Source: Cryptomeria japonica
Taxonomy: Eukaryota > Streptophyta > Pinopsida > Cupressales > Cupressaceae
Length of the DNA: 64,000 nucleotides
Reading direction: 5' to 3'
Assembly: GCF_030272615.1 (NCBI RefSeq)
Contig: NC_081415.1
Span: 420,414,257-420,478,256 of the forward strand
Shown: one piece after another, positions 48,309 through 59,435 of the stretch
Position numbering within the stretch: position 1 is the first letter of the stretch
Layout: the number at the start of each line of letters is the position of its first letter
Translations under genes and position numbers: made by a program
The notes under the pieces: generated by a model
Database searches by the model: none
The model's input: only the letters and a program-made list of their open reading frames with translations
What the model was told of the DNA's origin: nothing

Positions 48309-48820
48309 GATGTATATTCTTATCAGTACACACACATATATATACATACACATTATGTTTGTGAGATATGAGAAAAGAAAGTGATGAGCGATAGAGTGAG
48401 AGAGTTGACATTTGCGGGTAAAGAAGAAAAGCAGAATTAGTGCGACAATATTTTGAGTGAGTGGATTGGAGCAAGCAAATAGTAAATGAGTTGTAGAGTT
48501 TCTTAACCAGATCTACCGCAAGCAGTTGATGTTATGTCTGAGCTTAACATGAACTGATCCCATGCATATGTAGATGCAATATTCTCTATTCATTCTTATT
48601 TTCCTTGGCAGTGAACCTTCCAACAGTAAGCCATTGTAATCTAGGCAGTGAGCCCTCTGACAGCGATCCTTTGTAATCTCATATAACTAGTTATATTATC
48701 TTGAGAGTTAACCCTATCTGTGATTTTTCACATTTGGGTTTTCCACATAAAAATTCATGTGTCTCTCTTGTGGATATTTATGTTTTGCATTTCATTTCTA
48801 TTGCATATATCATTTTATGC

Positions 48821-49213
48821 CGATGTTACCCCAAGTTTCCGGGACGAGGATGGTAGGGGATGGGGATACATGTTTCTGGGACACTGATTTTTTTTGCCAA
48901 TTTTGGGGACGACTATATAAAAATAGGGAAAATTAAAATATTTGGGAAAATTTTAAATATTCATATGAAAACATGGATAAAACATGCACATATACATTAT
49001 AGAACCTTAACATATAAGAACCAGCAGAGTTCTTATGCCAAATTTGTGTTAAATTGAGAGTCAAAGTCAAATTGCTTATAGAATTCATTGCCAAAATTCA
49101 TTGTCAATATGCAAAATTTATGGGGACATTCCCTAGGAGTCCCCTGTCCCGAGATGTCCTCGAGACGAGGATGCCTGAAAAAAAAGCCAAGGACGCGTCT
49201 CTGAGTAACGTAG
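48821..49213. mobile_element. 393-base MITE-like DNA element (hAT-type duplication)
   Basis: It lies between perfect 8-base duplications TTTTATGC (48813-48820 and 49214-49221). The intact site, TTTTATGC once, is preserved in the 3' LTR at about 51998. The ends are loosely inverted: CGATGTTACCCCAAG against CTACGTTACTCAGAG, 10 of 15 matching. It encodes nothing; the open frame 48860-49057 is short and featureless. An 8-base duplication is typical of hAT elements, so this is probably a hAT-type MITE mobilised by a transposase elsewhere. Confidence 0.75.
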
Positions 49214-49282
49214 TTTTATGCTAAGGCTAATCGAGATCAAATTTGGTCCCTTGTTGCTAGCTTAACCACTTAAGGGAGATCT

Positions 49283-50327
49283 TATTTGAACAAATGGCTC
49301 CTTTGGATATGACAGGAGAATATTATTTGGATGAAGAATTGAAGACAACCCTTGAAGATCTAAAGAGTGTGGAATCTGAGAATGAAGATTTGAAAGAAAA
49401 TGTTAAGGTAGCAAATGAATGTGTCAAGAAGTTGAGAGATCAAATCCGGAAGTTCAAAGCAAGGCATTGAGAAGTTAACAAGGAATTAAAACAAGCAAAT
49501 GAAACCATTGTGAGTCTGAAGCAACAGATTGAAGAAAGCAAGAAAGTGGAAAAATGTCTGAAGGATACAATTAATCAAAAGTTAGAAGCATGTGGGAAGT
49601 TGGAACAAGAATATTGAAGCTGAAGTCAAAAGCAAAAGTCAGTGAAAGCAATGCATTATTGGATAAACTATTGACCATGCAGAAATCTCATAAAGACAAA
49701 GAAGGATTAGGCTTTTCCGGTGAACAATCAAATCAGAATGACAAAAGCAAAGGCAAGGAGAAGGTGGAAGCTGAGAAGAAACCTGAAGATTCAAACAAGG
49801 TCCGAATTCTAGGACCTGCTACAAATAGACCTCGGCAACCTAATGCGCAAAGGTACTCATCATTCAATGGTTATTGTTTTTAGTGCAATTGCTTTGGACA
49901 TAAAGCTGTAGAATGCAGACGCAAAGTAAGTCAGAATACTCAATGCTTTAATTGTAAAGGTTTTGGACATAAGGCTAATAACTATAGTAATCAAGTCATG
50001 AATAGAAGCTATAGACCATTTGTGAATGGAGTAAATGGATCACTTATGAATAAGCCCTTTCAAGGTTATTGTCACATATGCTATAGATTTGGTCACAGAG
50101 CTAATCAATGCAGATCTAGAACAAATTTGGTAAATTCAAGACAGAGGAATATAAAGTGTTACAATTGCAGCAAGTATCGACATTTTGCTAACAAATGCAG
50201 GAATGTGAATGCTCCGATAAAATCAAATGAACCTAAGAAGAAGAATGCTATGGTATGGAGAAAGAAAGATGCAACTGAGTCTGCTGCACCTGAGTCCGAT
50301 ACGGGTGCTTCTTCATCTGAAAATTGA
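49283..50327 (+). pseudogene. Coiled-coil gag-like protein with zinc-knuckle array
   Basis: The first part (about 49283-49680) reads as a long Glu/Lys/Leu heptad helix. The second (about 49880-50210) has several CCHC-type motifs, among them CHICYRFGHRANQC and CYNCSKYRHFANKC. The tail is Ser/Glu-rich. This is the same layout as the gag-like protein at 20082-21314: a coiled coil, then multiple knuckles, then no pol. A few breaks. Confidence 0.7.
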
Positions 50328-50736
50328 TCCGGTAGCTTTGGCTTAGGGGGAGTTTCAAAGAAAGATCTATTTGTACCCCCTCTCGAGAAGGAGATGCATG
50401 TGGTAGCTTGTGCATGTTGGTATTGATCGTGTTAATTATGTTGGGGTTATGCATTATATGCTTCGGTAGATTGCGTATGCAGAAGCACAAACTTCAGTTG
50501 ATGTCATTATGACATGACAGTTTAGGTGTGAGTCTTAGTTTGGCCGTGAATTCTTGGAAGACCTTTCTTCCAAAACTCAAAGAGAAGTAGAAGAGAATTT
50601 TTCAAGCAAAGCGTAATTGAAAGCTTTTTTGTAGTATAAGTGTAATTAAGGAGAATTAAGGAAATATTATCTAAGGGAGAGATATGGCAAAAAAGTTGAG
50701 TATAAGTGTTTTGCCATCAATGACAAAGGGGGAGAT

Positions 50737-52114
50737 TGTTAGAAACACTTGATTGGTTGTCATTGATGTCAATCTTGGTGATCCAAATTGGTTCGGATAT
50801 TGCAGTATGTAGTGTTTGCAGTATATGTTGTGTGTGCAGAGTGTTGGCAATGCAAAACAGTGGAAGATAGGTATGTATGTATGAAAGGCTATCAGCAGTA
50901 GTTGTAAATATGTTGCAAGTATACTCTTCCGGTAGACTGTTGCTCCAAAATTGTGTAGTGTCAGTACATGGATATGTTTCTCATAATTTTGGTGTTGGTT
51001 GTGGCAATTGGTTTCATGCTCCGAATATATATGCTTTAGTGATAATGCAGTTTGGTGGTATTTTGTTGACAATTCTCAAGATTGCAGTGATCCGCATTTT
51101 TTTTTTTCTCATTGCAGATATGATAGCACATTTTTGGTATGTTGGTGGTAATTACTTGAGAATGTTGTATTCTAGTTTTGGTGCTCCAGAAGTCGTGCTC
51201 TAGATGTTGTGCTCCAGAAATATATTCGGTTGTGTAGTGTTTGACAATTCTATGAGCTCCGGTTTCCTCCCGTTTTTTTATATCTAATGAAAAATCCTTA
51301 GATGATCTGCTATCCATGTCTTTAACTTTCTTTATGCTGAGTTGGATCGTGCTCTTTATGCTTCGGAAGTGTATTCTTGTGGAAATTTGAGAATGTTATT
51401 CTGGGTCAGGTCGACCTTGAATGTTTTTATTGTTGTTTTGCTCTAGTGCTTGTAACGTGTGATCTGGCCATTAGAATATCTTTTGGGAAAGTGTCTTTGA
51501 GGCCGACTTGATGTATATTCTTATCGGTACACACATATATATACATACAGATATTATGTTTGTGAGATATGAGAAAAGACGGTGACGAGCGATAGAGTGA
51601 GAGAGTTAACACTTGCCGGTAAGAAGAAAAGCAGAATTAGTGCGACAATATTTTGAGTGTGAGTGGATTGGAGCAAGCATCGCGAATGAGTTGCAGAGTT
51701 TCTTAACTGGATCTACTGCAAGCAGTTGATGTGATGTCTAAGCTTAACATGAATTGATCCTATGCATATGTAGATGCAATATTCTTAGTTCATTCTTATT
51801 TTCCTTGGCAATGAGCCTTCCGAGACTAAGTCGTTATAATCTAGGCAGTGAGCCTTTGTAATCTCATATAACTAGTTATATTATCTTGAGAGTTAACCCT
51901 CTCCGTGGTTTTTCCCATTTGGGTTTTCCACATATTAAAATTCTTGTCTCTCTTGTGGATATGTATGTTTTGCACTTCATTTATATTACATATATCATTT
52001 TATGCTAAGGCTAATCAAGATCAAATTAAGTTCCAGAATTTGAGAATGTTTTGTTTGGGGAATACTGATTCACCCCCCCCCCCCCCGCCTCTCAGTATTC
52101 CGGTATGTTCAACA
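50737..52114 (+). repeat. 3' LTR, uninterrupted
   Basis: 1378 bases, ending in a long C run and ...GTATGTTCAACA. It keeps the empty sites of both inserts found in the 5' LTR: GATGTATATTC near 51508 and TTTTATGCTAAGG near 51998. Confidence 0.88.
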
Positions 52115-52119
52115 TCTTT

Positions 52120-53277
52120 GAGGAGGAATATTCTTTTAGCTTTTTATTTTAGTTCACATGAAATGTTCCTCTTTTAACTTTAGTCCCTTTTTAGCTTTTG
52201 GGACTTATAACTCCCTTAAAATACTTTAGGCTTAGCTTTTAACTTACTTTTTATGCTCCCCTTGTTCAATTTAGAGGTAATACTCCTCAAAGCTTACATA
52301 AGTGAACATAAATCGCAATAGCATAGAAGCAAACTATTTAGCTTTAACATAACATGCCTTACACAAAAATTTAAAAGCAAGATCTACGAACAAAAGATGG
52401 CAATCAACTATGTGAGCACAAGTAAGAGTGAAGTAGTAGCAAGTGTGGATTTTGGCAAAAATGAGGATGTGAATACCGATGCAGATGGTAAGAGGCTCAA
52501 GCAACTGTTTATCTCCCTACAAAAGTTGCCCCTCTTTGCAAAGGTTTTCTTTTAGCTATAGGATAAAAGCCAGATTAGTCAAGGGCCAGAAGGATGAGTG
52601 ACATGAGCTTTGCAAGAAAGAGTGTGATGTTGGCTCTACTATGACAAAGGAGTCCAAGCAAATTGAAAGAAAGATTTTCTTGGGGTGCAAAAATGTTGCA
52701 AACCCCTTCCGCACTTGCAACCATTTATGCAAATTTAATTGTTGAAGGTAGATGCTGCATTTGCTCCTTTTGTCTAGATCCTATAGGTGAGAGGATCCAT
52801 GGGCTCCACTACTACAATTTGTGAGGTTCTACTCAACAAGATTAATTCCCCTCCTAAGCCTTGCCTTTCAATGGAGCTCAGCAAAATATGATTCAGTTTT
52901 GGCAATGGCATCAGCAAGGACAAATCATTCTTATCTCTTGGGGGATATCCCTATTCCTTTTTCCTAGTCCATCCCAGATCTCTACCTCTCTGATCACCAT
53001 AGTGACCCTATTGTGGAGCACTTGGGTAGCTTAGCTCCCTGGTTTGCCACTTCGTACACGTGGGTAGGAAACCACCTTTAATGGAGATCTACAAATGGGT
53101 TGAAGAATCTTGATCCTCTAGCATTGACCCTTTTTGCTCCCCAAAGACTTTTTTATTGTTAAAATTTTAGTTCCAAGTGGATCAAGAGTTTGTTTGAGCA
53201 AATGATCCCTAGTTTTTCGGTAGGATTAGGGCCTCCAAGTTCTCATGGCACCCTTTCGTTAATCCAACTGAAGAGGT
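52120..53277. other. Gap: probable upstream part of a decayed LINE
   Basis: No clear domain. Some plus-strand stretches just before 53278 read like the linker that precedes the DUF4283 domain in LINE ORF1, but they are too decayed to call. Confidence 0.3.
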
Positions 53278-53595
53278 TTTTTTGCAAGTCCCCTTCTGGA
53301 TGAGATTTTATAACTTGCCCTTGGTTATCCAAAATATTGATTTGCTGAAACTTTTTGCAGAATTAGTTGGAGAACTCATCAAGATTGAACCTTACTTCCA
53401 AAATTTGCAGAATCACTTCATCAAAGTGTGTGTGTTGGTTAATTTGTCAAAATTAAAACCCCTTTCTCACACCATCTTTATTCAATCAGCAACCATCACC
53501 AGGATAAAACTTATAAATTATAAGTGATTGCCCTTCTACTACTTTCATTGCAATGAGATAGGACACTTCAAGAATGACTGTAGTTCTCTCAAGGT
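53278..53595 (+). pseudogene. LINE ORF1-like fragment (DUF4283 plus CCHC)
   Basis: The plus strand encodes VPFWMRFYNLPL, LLKLFAELVGELIKIEP and KVCVLVNLSKLKPL, the pattern of the DUF4283 domain of plant L1 ORF1 (WxRLxxLPL, GxxxKID, VCVEVDLxKPL). After an in-frame stop at 53525 comes FHCNEIGHFKNDC, a CCHC knuckle in the expected place. ORF1 binds LINE RNA. No reverse transcriptase follows; the fragment runs into a minisatellite. Confidence 0.65.
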
Positions 53596-53756
53596 TTCTG
53601 TTGTCATTTTATGACACCCTTGGTCCATCAATAAGAACCGATCAGAGATACGATCCATGGACCAGCACTGCCCTAGTTGATCAAAGAGAAAGTAGAAGAA
53701 TCATGAAGTGTGAGGTGTTGCCTTGTCCGGAGGAATTTCCTCCCTTGGCCCTTTCT

Positions 53757-54190
53757 TCCTTCCCTAGAACTCCGGAACCCCGAGGTTCCAAAGTTCTTTC
53801 TCTTTACCTTCTCTCGTTTTCCTTCTCCGGAACTCCGGAACCCCGAGGTTCCGAAGTTCCTTTCTTTTCTTCTTCCCTTGCCTTCCCGGAACCCCGGAAC
53901 CCCGAGGTTCCAAAGTCCCGCCTTTTCCTTGCTCCTTCTCAGTTCTCCAAAACCCCGAGGTTCTGAAGTTCCTTTCCCTTGCCTTCTCCGGAACCTCGAG
54001 GTTCCGAAGTTCCCTCCTAGCCTTTCTTCTTTTCTTTCCCTTGCCTTCCCGGAACCCCAAGGTTCCAAAGTCCTGCCTTTTCCTTGCCTCCTTCTCAGTT
54101 CTTCGGAACCCCGAGGTTCCGAAGTTCTTTCCTTGTCTTCCCCACTTCGGGAACCTGAGTTCCCGAAGTCCTTGGACTTCTTTCCGACTA
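53757..54190. repeat. Palindrome-bearing minisatellite with higher-order period
   Basis: Eight units share GGAACCCCGAGGTTCCGAAG or close variants. Their cores start at 53782, 53845, 53904, 53957, 53998, 54059, 54113 and 54157. Spacings are 63, 59, 53, 41, 61, 54 and 44, so a three-unit pattern near 59-53-41 repeats with a period of about 155 bases. GGAACC...GGTTCC in each unit is an imperfect palindrome. The long frames on both strands (for example 53673-54197) are consequences of the repeat, not genes. Confidence 0.85.
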
Positions 54191-56038
54191 GCAACACTTC
54201 CGGATGGCGTGATCAACACTCAAAGCTTTAAATGCTCTGACGACTTTTGTGACTTGTGCAACTTCTTTTGTGGAGCCACAGAGGTGCATTTAATGTTTTT
54301 GGAAGGATTTCCATCAAGAGAGGTATGGGGCCATGCTTGTTGTGGTGACTTATGTCATGTCTGCATGCTCTAACTTTGGAAGGTCAGTCAATCCACCCTT
54401 CTCAGGGTTGCCTTCTCAGGGTATGGCTAGGTTGCTTGCATGTACAGAAGTCAAGTGCATGCACTTCCCTGCACTCCCAGACTGACACACAGGGATCTTG
54501 ATCACTCTTATAACCATTTTTCTATATACAGGTTGTTAAGCCTCATTGTAAAGAGTTATCTCCCTACTGGCTTGAGCTATTCTATGCACTCTCACTTCTC
54601 TTGTATTATTCTATATTTTGCAACTGTAAGTTGGCCATTGGCCTTATAATTAATTGAAATCACCATTCTTGCCTTATTTCAACTTATGTATGCTGTGTAT
54701 GTTTCCTTACCTTCATCATAGGTGTATGTTTTGTAGTTCTTCTCTCATGTATGCTGTGTTAAAATTTATTTATGAGTGTGACTTGTGGGAAACCTTCTCC
54801 CCTCTTGACATTCAGCGAATTCTAACCTCCATACATGCATTGGGGTCACTCATACAACTAAAGTTTGTGCATCTCTTGGGTGTTTCAGTTGATTATTTGT
54901 GTCATTTTGGGTAGGGAGAGAAACAATCTCTTCTTGGTGCATCACCTCCCTTTTATTTCAAGCAATTCTCTCTTCCCTTTACCTCTGCAAGTTGTTAGGA
55001 TAGGCTTAGGAGTAAGTTTCGAAGTGTTGAGTTGATTCAACACCTACATCTGGATTGAGAAGGAAGCCGGCCTTATTCGGAGATTCAACCCCTTGCACAA
55101 GGTCCCACACTTCGGGGTTGTTTCTATGTTTCACAAGGTTGCTGAGTTGATAGCTCAGCAAGGGTGGAAGCTTTTCTGATAACAGTTCCCCTTCTAAGAG
55201 AATTTATCTTCAAAAGTGGATTTCGTTGGTTACTAGAACTCTGATTTCATTTGAAGAAACTATGGTCACTTCATGGTTGACCAAACTAATTAGGACTGGA
55301 TTTCTTCTCCCTCTCACCAAAGGACTGCAAGGAGGTCAGTGATAATGTTTTTACTTGTTTCTCATATTTGAGAGGCTTAAAATGAGAGGTTCCCATCGAG
55401 CAAAGGATTTGGATTTCCAAATTTCGTAAGTCACAATATTGAGTCTTGTGGCTTACTGCCAACAACCATTTATTTATAATATCATTCTAATCCCTTCTTC
55501 ATATGCTCTCACCTTGCCCACATTGGGATCTCAGTGAACAAAAGGTGTTAAAGTTTCACGCTTGTTTATTCTGAAAGTGCAAATTGAAAAAACCAATAGT
55601 TTGAAGCATTACAGTGGCATCAAAGCAAGTGGCTAAATTTTTTATGCAAATTGTATCACATGCATGCCAGTATGGATTTCAGAAAAATGAAATCATTTTG
55701 AGAATCCAAATCAGAAATGCTACAAACTTTGCAGAATATGAATAAGGAAATGAACTATTTCATTGTTCCAATAAAGCAAAGTAACAAAAGAGCAAAAGGA
55801 GGAAGATTGTCAAAAAATAATTGATCTTTGATTGGTCCTACTTCCAGTTTTTTTCAGCCAATATTCCTGCAGAAAGAAGTACGCATGAAAAGCCCAAGTT
55901 TGGAGCAGTTTGCTGTTAGTTTAAGCACACAAAAGAAAGATCCTATTCAAGAGGCAAGATTAAAACCATAGTGTGATAGAGATGGATGCAAACTTCTTGC
56001 CTTTTGTGAATATAATAAAAGTCACACATCTACAAATC
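54191..56038. other. Gap: LTR-like and unassigned DNA
   Basis: The part to about 54660 could be the 3' portion of an LTR containing the minisatellite, but no partner was found. The rest to 56038 has no recognised domain. Confidence 0.3.
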
Positions 56039-56171
56039 TTACATTACTTTTGAAGAATTTTTGAAGATACTCCAAGAAAACAGAAATAGAAGAAAGATGA
56101 GGAAGTTAGAAAAGAAAACAGAACCAAGGCCTTGGGAAGTCAACAAGAGGATTAAATCTCTCAAATCTTGA

Positions 56172-56375
56172 GTGTTCAATTCTAAGCCACCTTCTAGCCA
56201 ACTAAAAAAGAGCTCTTCTATTGAAAGAAAGAAACATGATGATAGAAATGAACTTAAAAGAACAAATTGTTGCTTTGCATGCAAAGAACCTTGGAGGCTA
56301 GACCACAGATGTCAAGGCAAAGCACAATTTCAACATGTGAAGGTGATATCAGACAGAGTCAGAGAAGTCAGATGA
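56172..56375 (+). pseudogene. Gypsy-type gag zinc-knuckle piece
   Basis: The plus strand encodes CFACKEPWRLDHRCQGK followed by HVKVISD. The C-x2-C-KEPW-x-x-x-H-x-C arrangement is the knuckle of many plant gypsy gag proteins, just before the protease. Upstream is a Ser/Lys-rich linker. No protease was recognised after it. Fossil fragment. Confidence 0.65.
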
Positions 56376-56411
56376 AGAGCCAAAAAGGAAAATGGTGGAA
56401 CCTAAAAAATT

Positions 56412-58290
56412 GTGATGGATACACTTAAGCTAGAATTACAAGAGAAGATTAAGGAAGAAATTGTGATGATGAAACATGAGAAAGAAGAAAAATCAAAGCT
56501 ACAAGATATTGAGAAGAAGCAAACCTTGGAAGAATCCACCATACAAGTGCAAAGTATAGAATTTAATGAAGAAAAAGATATCTTACTGACCTTTGCGATT
56601 GCAAATCAGCAAAAGATTTATTCAAATAAAGTCAAGGAGAGGTGACTATCACTAGTTAAATGCATAGGTGAAAAAGATGTCCATGTTCAAAAAAGCACCT
56701 ATCAATCTTTAGAAGATAGAGGTAGACGAGTGACTTTTTGGATGTATGTCAAAATGAATTGAAGAGAATCTTTTGGTAAAATCCAAATTCCTGAGGCACT
56801 TGAATGATGGAGTTGATGCAAATTTCTTGAAGATAAGTATTTGGACCATTCCTATGATGTCACTTTAGAATACGAAAGGAATGTGGATCCAAAAAACATA
56901 TGAGATTGACTTCCAAAAAGACTATTGATATGCATGCACTTAAAAAGGTTGGTGTTGAGTTCACATAATTGACAGCTTGCAGTAAGCAACTTGACTATCT
57001 CAAAGATTTTTGTTCAGGGCTTGAAAATAAATGGTACTAGCAAAGATTTGATATATTTGCAAGATTCTTGCCATCTTATTGAAAGAAGGTGAAAGACACA
57101 GCTCATGGCAAAGAGTACATAGATCCTTTTGCTCAAGGTTGTTTACATGGAAGAATATGGGATCCAAGGGATACTTTAAGACATCTATATTGAAATTAGA
57201 AGTGGAGTGGGCAATGGGCTCTCAACTAATGCCTCATCTTATTGGTTCACCCCTTGTTCATGGAGCTGTTATTCCAATTGCATGGGAAGTTTGCAAGCGA
57301 ACTCTCAAGAATGTGAAGAAAGATATTTGAAGGAGATTAGCTAATGGCCAAACATATGATGCTTGTGAAGCTGTGAGCTCACAAGTAAGTCTAATGATTC
57401 AAAATTTTCTTGTGATGGCCCCCTTTAAAAGAGCATATGAGACTGCAACAACATTTGCTCACGAAATAATAATTGATGAGAATTCTGCGGCATTAAAAAT
57501 TCATCAGCTAGAATATGCGAATCACTCTCACAAAGGGAGGAATGTCCTTGAAGATCATGTTGCACCTGCAAGCATTTTTCTTCCCATCTATGGAGATACT
57601 TCAAAGACATTCTTTTACAAAGATGTTAATAATGCAGCCAAGTGACAACATGATGTTTATAGCCAAGAACTAACAAAGAAAAGACATTTTAAAGAGGTTA
57701 AGTGGAGACCAGAAAATCTGCATGAATCGAAGAAACAATTGGTTGTAAGGGAAAAGAAAGAGGTGCCAGTCCTAACACAATTGGATAGCACAAAAGGAAT
57801 CATTGAAGAATTAACTCCACATTTGAAGAGAGCTTAGATTGGAGAGAAGAAGAGAATAATTGATGAAGTACGTGATGTCAAGACAAGGCATACAACCATA
57901 CTTGCAGATTTGCAAGCAGCTGAGAAGGTAATAGAAACATTGAAATCAGAATGCTTGCATTTGTTAACAGACAGAGATATTACCATCAGATTTGCAGAAG
58001 AAGTTTTAAATGCATCTAAAGAAATGAGAGAAAAAGCTGATGAATAATTTTTGAGCTTAGTTCAGCTGATTTTGCACTTCAAGAGGCAAAAGAACAACAA
58101 ATTGTTGCAGCAATCTCCAAGAAGCAAGATGCTGAAACATGGACCAAGCAATGTAAGCAGGCAACATAAGAAATAGAAAAATTAAACAATAGAGTTCATG
58201 AAGGAACATGCAAATAGACAAGTGGCAGCTACTATCCAAAAAAATCATTACGATGCTCATTTAAATATTCTAGTTCAAATTAAAGTAGCA
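56412..58290 (+). pseudogene. Unknown coding remnants, mostly coiled coil
   Basis: A Lys/Glu-rich helix is encoded at 56412-56645. Later segments, 57373-57645 and about 57650-58290, read as mixed and then helical protein, rich in Lys, Glu and Leu. No known domain is seen. The position after a gypsy zinc knuckle suggests that these belong to a non-autonomous LTR element. Several breaks. Confidence 0.35.
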
Positions 58291-58331
58291 CAGTGAAAGT
58301 TGAATGGTGAGATGGTTCTTCACAAGGAATA

Positions 58332-59430
58332 TGTTGGAGTATGTTGGACATTGCTGCTGCTAGGATATGTTGTTGTCATTGATGTCAACATATTCCTATG
58401 ATTTGCTCCGGTGTTTGCAGATTGGGAAGATCTTATGATCCGGTTTTGAAGTTTTGTATTGCTGATCAGTGCTTTGCAGAGTTCAGTATTTCTTCCAATA
58501 TATTCCGGTGTGATCTGATATTGAGCTGAGATTTTGGGATATTGTTTGGGATGATCTTGTGTATCTTCATTTCAGATGGATCGTGTTTTGGTGATCCGCA
58601 AGTTATCTTTCTTCGTGACAGTTGTTGATTGGTTGTGTTCTTGAGTTTTTAGATGTTGATCGATGAAGATTTGATAAGTGGTGTTGGTGCAACTGTTACT
58701 GATGATTCTAACGTGTTTGCTAGTGTTTCCTAATCATGCCCTATTTGTTTTGATGATCCGCATTGATCATTGTGCGAACCATTGGTGGTTTTCATTAACC
58801 GGTGATGATTTTCGTGTTATGCGGTTTTCCTGGTGGTGTAGCGTGTTGTAGGTGATCTTGGTGTGATTTCTGGTGGGGTTGAGCGTTTGGGAATTTGAAT
58901 TAGGTCCATGTTATGTCATGTAAATCATTATATTGGTCTGATGGTCGATCTTTGTATCGTGTGATGTAATTTTGCAATTGTGAGTTGAGGGTTTAGCTGA
59001 CCTTGTTGTCAAGGTTGATGAATTGTATACATAGGAGATATATTCATGTAATTTAGTGATAGAGGTAGTGTTTGCGTTATCAGAGAGAGGTTTATGTACG
59101 AACAAGGATTCATCCTTCGGTATTGTGATTGAGTAGATATTGGTGCTGCAGGGCACACATTTGTGCTTAACCGGAACTGTAATCAGGCATTTGGAGATGC
59201 TATTCTTTCAGTTCATTCCTTTCGGATGTGTAGTCTGAATCTTGTTGTAAGCCAGTGACACTTCCTGAGGGTTGTAGCCTTCCGGGTCATTGTATTTGAG
59301 TAGTGAGCTCTAGGCAGTGTGCCTGAATGCATGTGCATTCCCCATTGTAATATTTTCACATACTATTGCAGAGTATCATCTTATTGTGGGAAGGTTCATG
59401 TTGATGTGTGTTTTAGGCACATAACATTCA
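58332..59430 (+). mobile_element. Solo LTR
   Basis: A single 1099-base LTR starting TGTTGGAGTATG and ending CATAACATTCA, between perfect 5-base duplications GAATA (58327-58331 and 59431-59435). No interior sequence or partner LTR was found. It is the usual product of recombination between two LTRs. A TGTCATTGATGTCAACAT segment near its start resembles the other copia-type LTRs here. Confidence 0.85.
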
Positions 59431-59435
59431 GAATA

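Larger units (their letters stand above)
44755..49239 (+). repeat. 5' LTR with two later inserts
   Basis: LTR sequence occupies 44755-45543, 48309-48820 and 49214-49239, matching 50737-52023 in the 3' LTR. The intervening pieces are absent from the 3' LTR, so they arrived after this element inserted. Confidence 0.85.
44755..52114 (+). mobile_element. Non-autonomous LTR element with zinc-knuckle gag, host of two inserts
   Basis: The 5' LTR begins at 44755 and the 3' LTR spans 50737-52114. Perfect 5-base duplications TCTTT lie at 44750-44754 and 52115-52119. The polypurine tract GACAAAGGGGGAGAT abuts the 3' LTR. The interior, 49240-50736, encodes only a coiled-coil, zinc-knuckle gag-like protein. 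No pol is present. The 5' LTR carries a 2.77 kb LTR element and a 393-base insert. The element is broken, with several breaks; the junction between the 5' LTR and the interior is eroded. Confidence 0.85.

Noticed and set aside
53574-54231. Long overlapping open frames on both strands rich in Pro, Arg and Gly
   Set aside because: They arise from the minisatellite, whose unit lacks stop codons. Translations are just the repeat in different frames.
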